Made by a program: the position numbers and the translations under genes
Notes under the pieces: generated by a model
Told to the model about the DNA's origin: nothing
What the model saw: the letters and a program-made list of their open reading frames with translations, nothing else
Database searches by the model: none
Shown: one piece after another, positions 34,651-46,831 of the stretch
Numbering within the stretch: the stretch's first letter is position 1
Layout of the letters: the number at the start of each line of letters is the position of its first letter
From: Artemia franciscana
Taxonomy: Eukaryota > Arthropoda > Branchiopoda > Anostraca > Artemiidae
DNA length: 64,000 bases
NCBI RefSeq assembly: GCF_032884065.1
Contig: NC_088883.1
Coordinates: 31,816,568 to 31,880,567 of the forward strand
Reading direction: 5' to 3'

Positions 34651-34926
34651 GAAAACCGAAACGGATTTTTTTTCCTGTTTATATTCTGTTTTTAGGGGCC
34701 ATATTTAACAGTTTGTGGTTAAGCCAAAACAGAAATGGTGCTGAACTCTACTATGAACATCAAGGTATGTTACGTTTTTAAATTGTCGTTTTCAACCGTT
34801 TGTGTTTTAGCCCAAAATAGAATTAGTATTCTACCCAACTACGAACATCAATGTTATCAAAAGGGCGGATCTGTAATATCTTCGGGGAGGCTAAGGACAT
34901 TCAGTTGAAACTTTGAGGTCGCTAAT

Positions 34927-35038
34927 ACTACTGTGACAACCACTACTACTTTTACTACTACTTCTACTATTACTACCGCTATTACTACAACTGCTGCTAC
35001 TAATGCTATTACTACTGATGCTACTGTTACTACCGCTG

Positions 35039-35079
<41 letters not shown>

Positions 35080-35080
35080 G

Positions 35081-35121
<41 letters not shown>

Positions 35122-35205
35122 GCTACTACTACTACTACTACTACTACTACTAACTACTACTACTACTGCTACTACTACTACTACCACTACTGCTACTACT
35201 TTTAC
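34927..35205. repeat. (ACT)n trinucleotide microsatellite
   Basis: The CTA/ACT repeat is nearly pure in its centre (35040-35150) and interrupted by GCT and TTT at the sides. A TCGATTACTTATTATTTACT-type degenerate repeat follows to about 35410. Apparent poly-Ser, poly-Thr and poly-Leu frames across it are by-products of the repeat. Confidence 0.95.
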
Positions 35206-35611
35206 TGTGAAAGTAACTGTGATAACGACAACTTGCGACTGTGATTGCCAATAATACAATGTCAGCGACTTCGATTACTTATTATTTACTTCGATTACCA
35301 ATACGATTACTAATTGTTATTTACTATTTACTTATTATTTACTTGTTATATTTACTTCGATTACTTCGGTTACGAATAATATCAGCGACTTCGATTACTT
35401 CTACGCGCTTCTATTTTTTAAGTATATTAAGAATTTAACCCATGATTGAAATTGCAAATTTAAGTGTAGGACAGTACTAATCAACGTTCAATTATTTATT
35501 TACACATTTTAAAAGCAATTAACCAGGGATTTAAGGGACAGATACCTTAAAATATATCTTGGTTAGACCTGTGTATGATTTGGCAAACAATCAGAAATTA
35601 AATAATAAAAG
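35206..35611. other. Degenerate GATTACTT simple repeat and AT-rich filler
   Basis: CTTCGATTACTT-like phrases recur at 35266, 35284, 35356 and 35390. Beyond 35430 nothing was recognised. Confidence 0.5.
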
Positions 35612-35696
35612 AGCGTTTTAACTGAAAGCAAGGAACAGATTTGAAACCTATTTGAACAGATTATTCTTTTTGTGAAGGGGGCTGCCTCATTCTTAA
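35612..35696 (-). repeat. Family R hairpin, left half, cut by the giant foldback element
   Basis: TTTTAACTGAAAGCAAGGAAC and GGGGGCTGCCTCATTCTTAAC are the first arm of the R large hairpin. The R sequence stops at 35696 and resumes at about 46832 (CTCCTTTGTGCTGTAAAGTT matches the R phrase CTCTTTACACTAAAGTT). Confidence 0.75.
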
Positions 35697-36240
35697 CAGT
35701 AGCGACGCTTCAGTGATTTTCGTGAGATACATAGCTGCTACTCCTTTCTTCCCATAATTAATTAAATTGAACGGTGATTCCCTCAAGATGCAGGTCTTAT
35801 TAATTTTCTTCAAGACGAATTTGCCTGTTACATCATTACGAATGTTTTCTAAAAGATGCAGGCGTTTCCTACATCGTAAGGAATGTATTCTAAGAGATGC
35901 AGGCGCTTGTTTTGTAATAGAGAGTATTTAAAAAAACCTACTAGGGCCAGAAAAAAGCCTTCAGGATCTGCTAGTCAAGATGCAAACATTACCTAATTTT
36001 TTCCTTGGTTGTTATGATTAGAAAACCTTCAGAGCCTCTTTAATCCAGCATTTCTAAAATTGTTATATAATTTTTTTTATTCTTAAAAAAAACTTCAGGT
36101 TCTCTGCTAAATCCAGATTTCTGTGGTTGTTATCTAATAGTTTCATAGATTCTTTTAAAAACCTACAGGGTCCCCACCAAATGCAAATTCCTTACTTGTT
36201 ATGCTTAAAAACTGGGAGTTTTTTTTGGAAAACCTTCAGG
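35697..36240 (+). repeat. Foldback left arm: outer end block
   Basis: It carries sub-repeats of about 85 bp with phrases of AAAACCTTCAGGG, AAATCCAGATTTCT and GGTTGTTATCTAATA type. Mirror phrases (CCTGAAGGTTTT, TTGGCGGG) occur at 46290-46780. Confidence 0.8.
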
Positions 36241-37390
36241 GCCCGCCTTAAGACGCGAGACCCCTAACGAGAAATTCCGCCTGGGCCCTAGCACCCAATT
36301 TCAACGGGAAAACTAGCAACTATTTTCAATGGGGACCTAGTAGCAAATTTCATCAGATGCGTAGCCTAGCCACCGGAGGCCCTAGCAACCAATTCCAATG
36401 GAAGTCAAGCATCCAATTCAACCAGAGACCTAGCGTCCAACTTTATTGGCCCTTTAAGCTAACCCTCGTGGCCCATAGTATCCAATTTCCCTGAGGGGGC
36501 CCCAACATCCAATGTCACTAGGGGGCCCTGACATCAAATTCTAACAGGGGCCCTAGTAATCAATGCTATTGAGGCCCCTAGAACCCAATTGCAATAGGGT
36601 TCTAGCATCCAATTTTACCGGACCCCCCAACCTAACCACCGAGGCCATAGCGTCCAATTTCACTGGTGGGGCCTAGCATCCGATTCAACCGGGGATCTAG
36701 CATCCAATTTCACTGAGGGACATGAGCATTCAATTCAATTGGGGTCCTAGCAACCAATAGCATTGAAGCCCTTAGCAACCAATTCCAATAGACCACTAGC
36801 ATCCAATTTCAACGAGACTCCAAGCCTAACCACTGGTGCTCTAGAATTTAATTTCACTAAGGGGCCCTAGCATCCAATTCAACTTCGAACCATAGCATCC
36901 AATTCTACTAGAAACCTTAGCTTCAAATTCCATTAGGATACCCCTAGCTTCCAATTCCATTGGTGGGGGGGGGCTTATAGCATCCAGTGTCACCGGGATC
37001 CTAGCATCCAATTTCACTGGAACACTAGCATTAAATTCCGACTTGGATCCTAGCAACCAATTCCATTGGGGCCCTTCCATCCAATTTAATAATTTAATTG
37101 AGGTCCCTAGGAACCAATTCCAATGGAGCCATACAATCTGATTCCATTGAGACCCTTAGCATCCAATTTTATCAGGGAGTCCCATCCTAACCACTGGGCC
37201 CTACCATCCAATTGCTCTTTGGGGCCGTAGCATCCAATTCCATCGGGAGGCCCCTATTATCCAATTCCACTGGAGGGACTAGATTCCAATTCAACCTGTG
37301 GCCCTACCATATAATTTAACCAGGTACCCAAGTGTCTAGTTCCATCGGGAGCCCGTAGCCACCAATTTCACCGACATAACGTTTTCAAGA
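36240..37390 (+). repeat. Foldback left arm: CCTAGCATCCAATT minisatellite
   Basis: This is a degenerate tandem array of roughly 30-40-bp units of the type CCTAGCATCCAATTTCACTG followed by GGGGCC. More than 25 units are visible, with larger variants where AACCACTGGTGCC replaces the core. It is GC-richer than the flanks. Confidence 0.9.
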
Positions 37391-38400
37391 CGTTTCAAAA
37401 TTTCTTTGGTTGTTTTGTAATAGGGGAATATTTACACCCGTTAAAGATGATGCAATCTCGCCTAGAAAGGTTAAGTTACATAGAAGATGCTATATAAAAA
37501 TGGCGTTAGATTTTTCATTACGTAACTGATTACGTATTGTAGTTTTATCCCGAAACAAAATGTCTAAAGTATAAAGGTTTTGATTTTGTACATACAAATT
37601 TTATTAATAAGGAAAAATTATTAAATCAGTAAATCACAGAAAAACCAGTTAAGACTCAACAAAAATATGAAAAAAACCTTATAAAAGATCAAATATAAGC
37701 GAACAGAACCATAAATTGAAGAAAGGTGGGGGTTCTATAAACTAATTGCAGAAAGGTGGGTGGTCATTAGTAGTAAATTTAAGCAATGTTAAAAGGTATT
37801 TCTGAGAGGTCTTATTGAAAATGCCTCGTTTCTATTGCTCTATTGATGTGCCTATCTGTTATATTCCATTTAGTTAAATCTTGATGGTAGCAAAATCACA
37901 TTTTGAAAAATAAATCCTTCAGAAGAACAAAAAAGAGACAGATTATTACATTCCATTATTTCTGAGAGGTTTTGAAGAAAATGCCACGTTTCTTTTAGAC
38001 AAGACTATGCTTATTCACGTCACCTTGGTAGTATGTGGCGATCCCACCCAAGAAAGCAATTCCAGAGGGGGGCTATTCGAGGTAAATTTAAACAATTTTA
38101 AGAGTTATTTCTGAGAGATCTTACTGAAAATACCCTGTTTCTTAGACTAAGTGTTGGATTTGAGTCCCCCTCCACAAAAAATGTTTTTAACACCACCCAC
38201 CTTAACTTTAAGCTGTATGACACGTCAATACAAGCAAATCACGTCAACTTGTCACAACATGGATAGCAAAACCCCCCTCTGGCTCCCATCATCACTCTGA
38301 CTTACGTCAGTGTGTCAAACTATGGATGGCAAATGGCACCTTCTGTCACCCTTCGTCATTCTTCGTCATTCGGGCATTTTCACACTATTTCATGCACAAT
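37391..38400 (+). repeat. Foldback left arm: spacer block
   Basis: It contains GTTTTCAAGACGTTTCAAAA, TTTCATTACGTAACTGATTACG and TTATCCCGAAACAAAA. Two copies of a TTTCTGAGAGGTCTTATTGAAA-like phrase lie near 37800 and 38105, with a third near 37970. Most of it has mirror partners at 43.8-45.6 kb. Confidence 0.75.
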
Positions 38401-39170
38401 TATAATTTAAATCCAACGGTTCGTGTTTTTTCAAGCCAAGCTCAAATTGAAAGACAGTCCCATTTCATGCCACCATGCCACAGTAAAACTAGCCCTCTGC
38501 CACCTTCTAGCACCTCCCCATTAATCTTAAGACATTTTAAAGATATTTTCCTGTTAAGAATTATGCATTAAATCCATTGATTTATAATTTTTCAAGCCAC
38601 CCCAAACGTGAAGCACTACGCCAATCCAAAACAACGTATCAGACTATTACTGATAGTTTACTGATTACCTCTCTGACACCCTTCGTCGTTTCTAAGACAT
38701 TTCCTAGATATATTCTTGTTAATAAATCGGGTATTAGATCCAATAGTTCGTGTTTTTGCAAGCCACACCCAAACTTGCATCCCCTCATCATTCCTAAGAC
38801 AATTTCCAAATTTTTGTTTAAAATCATACATTAAATCCAATGCTGTTTTTGCAAGGCAACCTTAAAGTGATACACCATCTCAATCATGCCATGATGCCAC
38901 AATATGAATGGCCCTCTGGCACCCTTCACCTCCCCCTCATCATTCTTAACACATTTTTAGGAAATTTTCTTGTTAAAAATCATTGATTAAATCCATTGGT
39001 TCATGTTTGGCAAGGCAACCTCAAAGTGGCACACAATCTCAATAAACAGCACCGTGTCACACTATTACTCGCACTGTGGAACCACATGGATCCCCTTACC
39101 ATTCCTAAGATGTTTTCTCAGATTTTTTCTTGCTAGAAATAAATCATTAAATCCACAGGTCTATTTTTTT
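38400..39170 (+). repeat. Foldback left arm: about 160-bp tandem repeat
   Basis: AAATCCATTGGTTCATGTTT-like phrases followed by CAAGGCAACCTCAAAGTG recur near 38410, 38571, 38738, 38834, 38992 and 39150. Each unit also has a CACCCTTCGTCATT-like and a CTAAGACATTTTC-like part. I see no matching array in the right arm, so this block was gained or lost on one side. Confidence 0.8.
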
Positions 39171-41830
39171 TCAAAAACACAAAATAAAAAAATGCAAGGA
39201 TACAAATATAAAAATATAAATACTACTTGCAAAATACAAAATACATGTAACAAAACAAAATGACACTTCTAACAAAACAAAAAATAATTTGTAAAAAACA
39301 AAAACGCTTCCTAAAAGATCAAAAATTCTTCTTGCAAAATTCAAAATATTTCTTACATAACATAGCTCTTACAAAAAAATACATCCTAAGAGATCACAAA
39401 ATTCATATTACCAAAAACACTTAATACAAAAACAAAACCACCCTACAAAATATAAAATACGTTCTTTCAAAATGCAAAATATTTCTTAAAAGACAAAAAA
39501 AATAATAATAATAATAGTAATAGTTCTTTCAAAACAAAAATAAATCCTAGGAAATCAGATTAATTTGATAAAATACAAATTAATTGTTAAGAAACGAATA
39601 ATTACTTTTAATATAGAAAAAATGATTCCCAAAAATACAAAATACATCCTAGAAATTCACCATTTCGTATTACAAAAACTTCTTATGAAACGAAAAATAA
39701 TTCTTACGAAACAAAACTACATCCTAAACAATCGCAAACTGTTCTTACAAAATACAAAATACTTTTTTACGAAATAATTTTCAAAAAAAAAATCAATCTT
39801 TATAAAAAAAACACATCCTGATAAAGCACAAATTCTTCTTACAAAATACAAAATACTTCTTACAAAAAAGGCAATAATTCATAAAAAACAAAATACATCC
39901 TAAAAGGTCCCAAATTCTTACTACATCAAATAAAATACTGGTCACGAAAACAAAAGAAATAATTCTTACCAAACGAAAATACGTCTTAAACAGTCAAAAA
40001 GTGTTCGTACAAAATATAAAATACTAGTTGAAAAACAAAAAATACTTCTTACAAAGCAAAGACTAATTTATACAAAACAAAACCATACTGAAAGATCACG
40101 AATTTTTTTTTGAAAAATTCAAAACATTTCTTACAATAAAAAAAATAATTCTTACAAATCAAGAATACATCTTAAGGAATCACACATTCTTATTACTAAA
40201 CAAAAATTACATCTTAAAAAACAAAAAATTCTTCTTACAAAACAAAAATGTATCCTAGACAATAAGAAATTCTTCTTAAAAATACAATTTACTCATTACA
40301 AAACAGAAACAGAAATATGAGAAACAGAAACAAAACAGAAAACATCCTAGAAGATACATTCTAAGAAATCAGATATTTTTCTTAAAAAAAAATACTTCTT
40401 TAAGAACAAAATTAATTTTTACAAAGTGAAATATAATTCTTTCAAAACAAATATAAATCCTAAGAAATTAAAAACTCTTATTACAAAACAAATAATATTA
40501 TTACAAAACAAAATTTAATTCTTATACAAATAAAGCACATCCTAAACAATAACAAACTTTTCTTACAAAATAAAAAATACTAGTTATCTAGTATTAAGTA
40601 TTTACATCCTTAAAGATCACAAATATTTCTTACAAAATAAAAAATACTTCTTAAAAAACAAAATAACTATTTCAAAACAAAAATATATACTAAGAAATCA
40701 CAAATCCTCATTAAGAAATACAAACTACCTCTAACGAAATTAAATATAATTCACACTATCAAAATACAATACACACTATGAATCACAATCCGTTCTTACA
40801 AAATACAAAATACTTTTAACAAAACAAAAATTACGTTCATAATTTCCATTGTCTTGAAAAAATTTTCCCTATTGTCTACGTTGTATTTGTTTGTTACATC
40901 CTACAAGATCACAAATTCTTTTAAGAACCCAAAAAAAATTTTACGAAACGAAAATAATTCTTACAAAACAAAGGTAATCCTAAAATATCAAAAACTGTTC
41001 TTACAAAATACAAAATATTTGTTACAAAATACATAATACTGCTTGCAAAAAAAAATACTTCTTACAACCCATAAATAATTCTTACAAATCAAAAATAATC
41101 CTAAGCTATCAATATCTTTTCTTAAGAAAGTACAAAATAATTGTAAAAAATTACACAATTCTTCTTAAAAAACAAAATACTTCTTACAATCCAAAAAAAA
41201 AACAATTCTTACAAAACAAAATACATCCTAAGAAATCAAAATTTCGATTACAAAACAAAAGATACTTCTTACAAAACAAAAAATAATTCTTACAAAATAA
41301 AAATATATCCTGCGCAATCCCAAATTCTTTTACCAAATAAAAAATACTTCTTAAAGAAAAAGAAAATGATTCTTACAAAACAAAAATATATCCTAAAAAA
41401 TCAAACATTCTTATTATAAAACAAAAAATACTTAAAATTTATTCATACAAAAGAATATAATCCTAAACAATCACAAATTCTTGCAAAACACAAAATGCTT
41501 CTTACGAAACAAAAAATAATTCTTACAAAACAAAAATGCGCCCTATCAATCACAATCTATTCTCACAAAACACAAAATACTTTGTATAAAGCAAAATATA
41601 CTTTTTAATCAAAACAAAAATAATTCCTACAAAACCAAAATACGTGCTAAAACATCACGAAGTCTTACAAAACAAAGATAAATTGTAAAAAACAAAATTA
41701 CATCCTAAAGATATCATCTTTAGGATGTTATATAACAAAAATATCCTAAGATATTACAAATCCTTATTACACAGTAAAAAATGCTTTTTAGGAAACAAAA
41801 TACTTTCAGAACAAAAGTATATCTTAAAAA
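39170..41830 (+). repeat. Foldback left arm: inner A-rich minisatellite
   Basis: About 2.6 kb of units built from TTCTTACAAAACAAAAA, TACATCCTAAGAAATCACAAA and ACAAAATACTTCTTAC in varying order. Small ATG-starting frames across it are poor in complexity and not genes. Confidence 0.9.
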
Positions 41831-42030
41831 TCAGAGATTATTCATGCCAAATGTCACATTCCTATTATCGCCATTCATTTATTTTCACTCACAGATAACG
41901 GAACGTTTTGACTATCTCAAGTTTTTAAAGTAAGTGACATTTATCAATACATCTGTGGAAATTTATCAAGATTCAAATAATAGTCTCAATTTAGGTTCAC
42001 CTAGCTTGCCCTCGCTGTGAAAAGTTTTTT
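41831..42030. other. Unique centre of the giant inverted repeat
   Basis: About 200 bp of non-repetitive sequence (ATGTCACATTCCTATTATCG to CTTGCCCTCGCTGTGAAAAG) lies between the two arms. No gene is visible. Confidence 0.6.
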
Positions 42031-43540
42031 AAGCATAAGTTTTAGTTTTGTAAGAAGCTTTTTTTTCTATTAAGAATTTGGGATTTCTTAGAATGTAATT
42101 TTGCTTTATAAGATTTATTTTTGTATTACGAGAGGTATTTTGCGCTTTCTAAGAAGAATTTGTGATCTTTTAGGATGAATTTTGGTTTGTATGAATTATT
42201 TTCTGTTTTGTAAGAAGTATTTTTTTTTGCAAGAAAAAAGGTTTTTTTTGCAAGAAGTATTATTTGTTTTTTAATAAGAATTTTCCTTTTTTAGGATGTT
42301 GTTTTGCTTTGTAAGAAGTATTTTGTAGTTTGTAAGAAAATTTGTGAATATTTAAGATGATTTCTTAATTTGTAGGAAGTGTTTAATGTTTTCTAAGAAC
42401 AGTTCGTGATTGTTAAGATGTATTTTCATTTTCTAAGAATTTTTTTCGTAAGAAGTATTTTTTTGTAATCAGAATTTGTGATTTTGTAGGATGTATTTCT
42501 GTTCTGTAAGAATTGTTTTCTGTTTTTAAGAAGTATTCTATATTCTCTAAGAAACATTTTTGATTGTTTAGGAAGTACTTTTCTTTTGTAAGGATTATTT
42601 TTGGATTGTAAGAAGTATTTTGTGTTTTATAAGACACTTTTGTGGTCTTTTAGGATGTATTTTTTGGCAAGAACTTTATTTTAAGAAGTATATTTTGTTT
42701 TGGAACAAGTGTTTTGTATATTGTAATAACACTTTGTGATTCTTAGGATGCATTCTTGTTTTGTGAGAATTATTTTTCATTTTGCAAGAAATATTTTGCT
42801 GTAAGATTTTTCGATTTCTTAGGATGTATTTTTGTATTGTAAGAAATATTTTGTATTTTGTAGGAAGAATTTATGATAATTATGGATGCTTTTTTGTTTC
42901 ATAGGAAGTATTTTGAATGTTGTTATAAGAGCTTGTGGTTTAATAGCATGTATTTTTGTTTTGTAAAAGTTATTTTTTGTTTTATGAGAATTGGTTTTTG
43001 TTTTGTAATAAAAGTTTTTGATTTTTATGGATATATTTTTGTTTTATAAGAATTATTGTTTTTTATTTTTAACAAGTAATACGTACGCAGAATTTTTGAA
43101 CTTTTTGAATGTACATTGTTTTGTATGAATTATTTTTTGTTTATTAAGAAGTATTTCTTATTTTGTAACAAGTGTCTTGTATTTTGTATGAACAGTTTCT
43201 GATTGTATAGGATGTATTTTCGGTTTGTAAGAAGTATTTCTTTTTTTTAAGAAATATGTCCTATGCTGTAATAAGAATTTGTGATCTCTAAGGATATATT
43301 TTTGTTTTTTGAGAATTATGTTTTGCTTTTTAAAAAGCATTTCTATTTTATAAGAAAAATTTGCGATCTTGTAGGATTTGTTCTATTTTGTAAGAATTAT
43401 TTTCTGTTTTGTAAGGAGTATTTTGTAAGAAGAATTTGTGGTTTATTAGGATACATTTTCTGTTTTGTAAAAAATAATTTTATTATATAAGATGTATTTT
43501 GTTTTTTAAGAATTGTTTAATTTTTAGGATGTGCACCGGA
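42030..43540 (-). repeat. Foldback right arm: inner T-rich minisatellite
   Basis: This is the reverse complement of the left inner array: TTTTTGTTTTGTAAGAATTA, TTAGGATGTATTTTTG, GTAAGAAGTATTTTGT. It is about 1.5 kb, against 2.6 kb on the left, so the array lengths have drifted. Confidence 0.9.
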
Positions 43541-46290
43541 AGGTGTTTTAGTGCTGGCACATTGTGCCAAAATACCCTCAATGGCCAGAAGTCATCAGAG
43601 AAGTTACTTTGGTTTTTAATCAAGTTTAGACAATTGATCCTAATGAAAAAACGGATGTTTCTGCAAGATAGTGTCTGAAAATGCTTTAGGTTTCATAGTT
43701 CACTCCCAGAGGGTGCTACCTGACAGCCGTTGAGTTCCATAGACTGGGAATTACCATGGGAAACTGCAATCTAAGAATGAAATGGCATTCTAAAAAAACC
43801 GGCATTTTCATTAAAGCCTCTAGGAAATGATTATTCGTTGGCAATCTTCATTTTTCAAATTGTGATTCTGCTAGTACTAAGATTTAAATTGATGGAAGGT
43901 AAGTGGCAGGCTCATCAATAAAGCAGTAAAAACAAGAAGTCATCAATAGGAACTCTCAGAGATACCATTTGATATGGCTTAATTTTACTTCTAATAACAA
44001 CCAACCCCTCTGGAATTGATAGCTAGCCTTTCCTCTATCATGTTCTTTATGCTTATATTTTACCTTTATAAGGGTTTTTTAGGGTTTTTGTTAAGTTTAA
44101 ACTACTTTTTCTATGATTTCGTGATTTTATAACGTTTTCCTGTTTATAATATTTGTATGTACAATAGAAAGCCTTCATTCTATAGATTTCTTATTTCAGG
44201 AGGAAACTCAATACGTAATTACTTACGTAATGATACATCTAACGCCCTTGCTATGTCACATCTGCTACGGAACTTAATGTGTGTAGGTCATGTTATAACA
44301 TCGTACCAAACAGGTGCATCTATTATATCAAAATCAATAGATTTGCTGGATAGTTAAATGGCTCGGAGACAATATTTAGTAAAAACTCAAAACATAGATG
44401 ATTTTAAACATTTCCACTAGAAATTATTTCCCCTATAATAAGAATGGAATGGCTTGTTGGTCCATATGTCCAAGGAGCAGTTTCATTGAGGGGGAAATTA
44501 GAATATAAAGGTTCCCTGAGAAAAATACCTTGAAAAAAACAAAATTTTTCAAACTGTTACATAACTCGCATATATGCAACATCATTACGTAATATCTCAC
44601 GTTTTCACCCTCCAGTGTTACAAGAGGGCAACCCCTCACGGCCTTCTGAAGTTTAGTATATAACGCGAGATTGCGTCATCCTTAACAAGTAAACATCCTC
44701 CTATTACATAACAACCAAACGAATCATGAAATGTCTTTGAAAACGTCTTGTCGATGAAATTGGTTACTAGAGGCCCCCACTGGATTTAGATTCTAGTACC
44801 CTTGGTTGAATTGTATGCTCTGGTCACCAAGTGAAATCGGATACTAGGGCCCTGATCGTTTGGTTATGTGCCCCGATGAAATTGGATGCTAGGGGCTTCA
44901 ATAGAACTGGATGCTAGGGCCCCATTGGAATTAGTTCCATGGAATGCGTATGTATAAAAAAAGAATTCATTACTTAGATTTTTGTTTCAGGATAAAACTG
45001 CAATGAGTGATCATTTACGTAATGAAAAATTTAACGCCAATGCTATGTAAAATCTGTTGCATAACTTATTCTATTTAGATCACGTTAGAACATATAATAA
45101 AATGTAGCAATCAGGTGCTTCCAACATAGCGAAAACCTTCACAACTCATGTGACACAACAGGTGCTTCACAACTTATATCAGAGACAAGTCTCTGATATA
45201 ATGGTTAGAAACCACGTTATTCGTAGATTTTCTGAAGTTATTCCATTATCGAATAATAATAACAGAATGGCTAGTTGGCCCAGATGTCCAAAGCTTATTT
45301 ATATTGAAGGGAAACCCCTTTCCAATCCTAATGTGGTCAAAAAATTCTTAGAATATATAGGTTAGCTGATAAAAACACCTTGAAAGAAAATGAAATCTCT
45401 CAAACTATTATATAGTACCCAAGTGTGTATCATCATTACGTAGCACTCCACGTTAGCACCACTGCTACGATTGGGGATCTCCCAACGGCCTACTGAAGTC
45501 AAGTATTTTACACGAGATTGTGTCATCTTTAACACAACTACTCATTCCCCTATTACATAACAACCAAAGACGTTGAAACGTCTTGAAAATTGTCTTGTCA
45601 GTGAAATTAATTGCCTGGGCCTCTCCGATGGATTTGGATGCTATGGCCCCCGGTTGAATTGAATACTAAGGCTCCACATTGAAATTGAATGCCAGGGGCC
45701 TCCAGTTTTTGGTTGGGGGGTCGATGAAATTGAATGACAGGGGATAGAATCAGATGCTAGGACCTGCTAAGTGAAATTGGATGCTAGGGCCCCCGTCTTA
45801 ATTGGATGCTAGACCCCCTCCCCCGAGTGAAATTCGATGTTAGGGCCCCGGTGGTTAGGGAACTGGCCCCATTGAAATTGAATGCTATGAGCCTCAATGG
45901 AATTGGATACTAGGGCAACATTGGAATTGGTTGCTAGGCGTCTCAATGGAATTGGATGCTAGGGTCCAATTTGAAATGGTTCATTGGGTCCCAGTTTGAA
46001 TTGAGTTGAGTCCCTTATTAAAATTAGATGCTAGGACCAGTGTGGTTAGGCCCCGGTGAAATTTGATGTTAGAGCCTTCCCGATTGAAGTGGAACCTAGG
46101 GCCCTCGGTTGAAATAGATACTAGTTTCCAAACCGAAATGGACGCTAGTGACCCAGTGATTAGGTTAGGGGGCTAATAAAATTGGATATTAGGGACCCGG
46201 TGGTGTTGAATGCTAGAGCCTCACTGGTATTGGTTTCTAGGAACCTAGTTGAAATTCGAGACTAAGAGCCTGGTGGAATTGCTCACTAGA
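43541..46290 (-). repeat. Foldback right arm: spacer, internal duplication and TTGGATGCTAGG minisatellite
   Basis: A spacer (43541-44750) is followed by a first short TTGGATGCTAGGG array (44760-44940). A second copy of the spacer (about 44970-45600) and a long array of the same minisatellite (45600-46290) come after it. Shared phrases of the two spacer copies include ATTACATAACAACCAAA (44704 and 45556) and AATGGCTAGTTGGCCCAGATGT-like text (44450 and 45268). An 800-bp segment has therefore been duplicated within this arm. The minisatellite is the mirror of 36.24-37.39 kb. Confidence 0.8.
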
Positions 46291-46831
46291 GGTTTGGTGT
46301 CTCAAAGGCTCCCCAGATGTGGGCCCTGAAGCTGTATTTCTGCTCCTTGTGGATTTTTAAATAACAAGGAAAAAATATTCATTTGGCGGGAACCCTGAAG
46401 GTTTTTTAAAAAATCAATGCAACTATTACATAAAAGCCATAGATATCTTGATTTGGCGGGGAACCTGAATGTTTTTTTTTAATAATCAAACGAAAATATT
46501 ATGTAACAATTTTAGAAATGCTTGGGCAAAGAATCTCTGAAGGTTTTCAATCATAACAACCAGGAAAGCTATTAGGTAGCGTTTGCACCTTGACTAATGG
46601 ATTGTGAAGGTTTTTCCCTGGCCCTTGTTGATTTTTCGAAGCATTCTGTATTGTATAACAAGCACCTGCATCACTTAAAAACATTCCTTATGGCTTAACA
46701 GACACCTACGTCTCGAAGAAAACTAATAACATCTGCATCTTTAGGGAATCGTCATTCAACTTAAATAATTATTGAAAAAAAAGTTGGGGCTATGGGTCTC
46801 ACAAAAACAAATCAGGCATCGCTACTTTTAG
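46290..46831 (-). repeat. Foldback right arm: outer end block
   Basis: It mirrors 35697-36240. GATGACGATTCCC-like, GATGCAGATGTTATTAGTTTTC and GTGAGACCCATAGC phrases, read on the reverse strand, match the left end in order. Confidence 0.8.

Larger units (their letters stand above)
35697..46831. mobile_element. Giant foldback-like inverted repeat, about 11.1 kb
   Basis: The two halves (35.70-41.83 and 42.03-46.83 kb) are inverted copies of each other, around a unique centre of about 200 bp. Outer tips agree: AGTAGCGACGC at 35697 against GCATCGCTACT ending at 46831. Inward, both arms show an end block with GATGCAGG phrases, a CCAATT minisatellite, and a spacer. That spacer includes GATTTTTCATTACGTAA (37512) against TTACGTAATGAAAAATTT (45010), and AATCACATTTTGAAAAAT (37893) against TTTTTCAAATTGTGATT (43850). 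Inmost is an ACAAAA-type minisatellite. Arms are diverged (about 75-85% by eye) and unequal in length. I recognise no protein. Drosophila foldback elements also have long inverted ends made of tandem repeats, so this could be a giant relative by form. Confidence 0.85.

Noticed and set aside
34891-35259. Poly-Ser, poly-Thr and poly-Leu frames
   Set aside because: They are translations of the (ACT)n microsatellite.
39170-43540. CRISPR-like appearance of regularly spaced repeats
   Set aside because: The repeats are degenerate tandem units without unique spacers, there are no cas genes, and the DNA is animal nuclear. Minisatellite is the better reading.
35697-46831. Polinton-type element as an explanation for the giant inverted repeat
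   Set aside because: No polymerase, integrase or capsid-like gene is recognisable between or within the arms, and the arms are minisatellite blocks.
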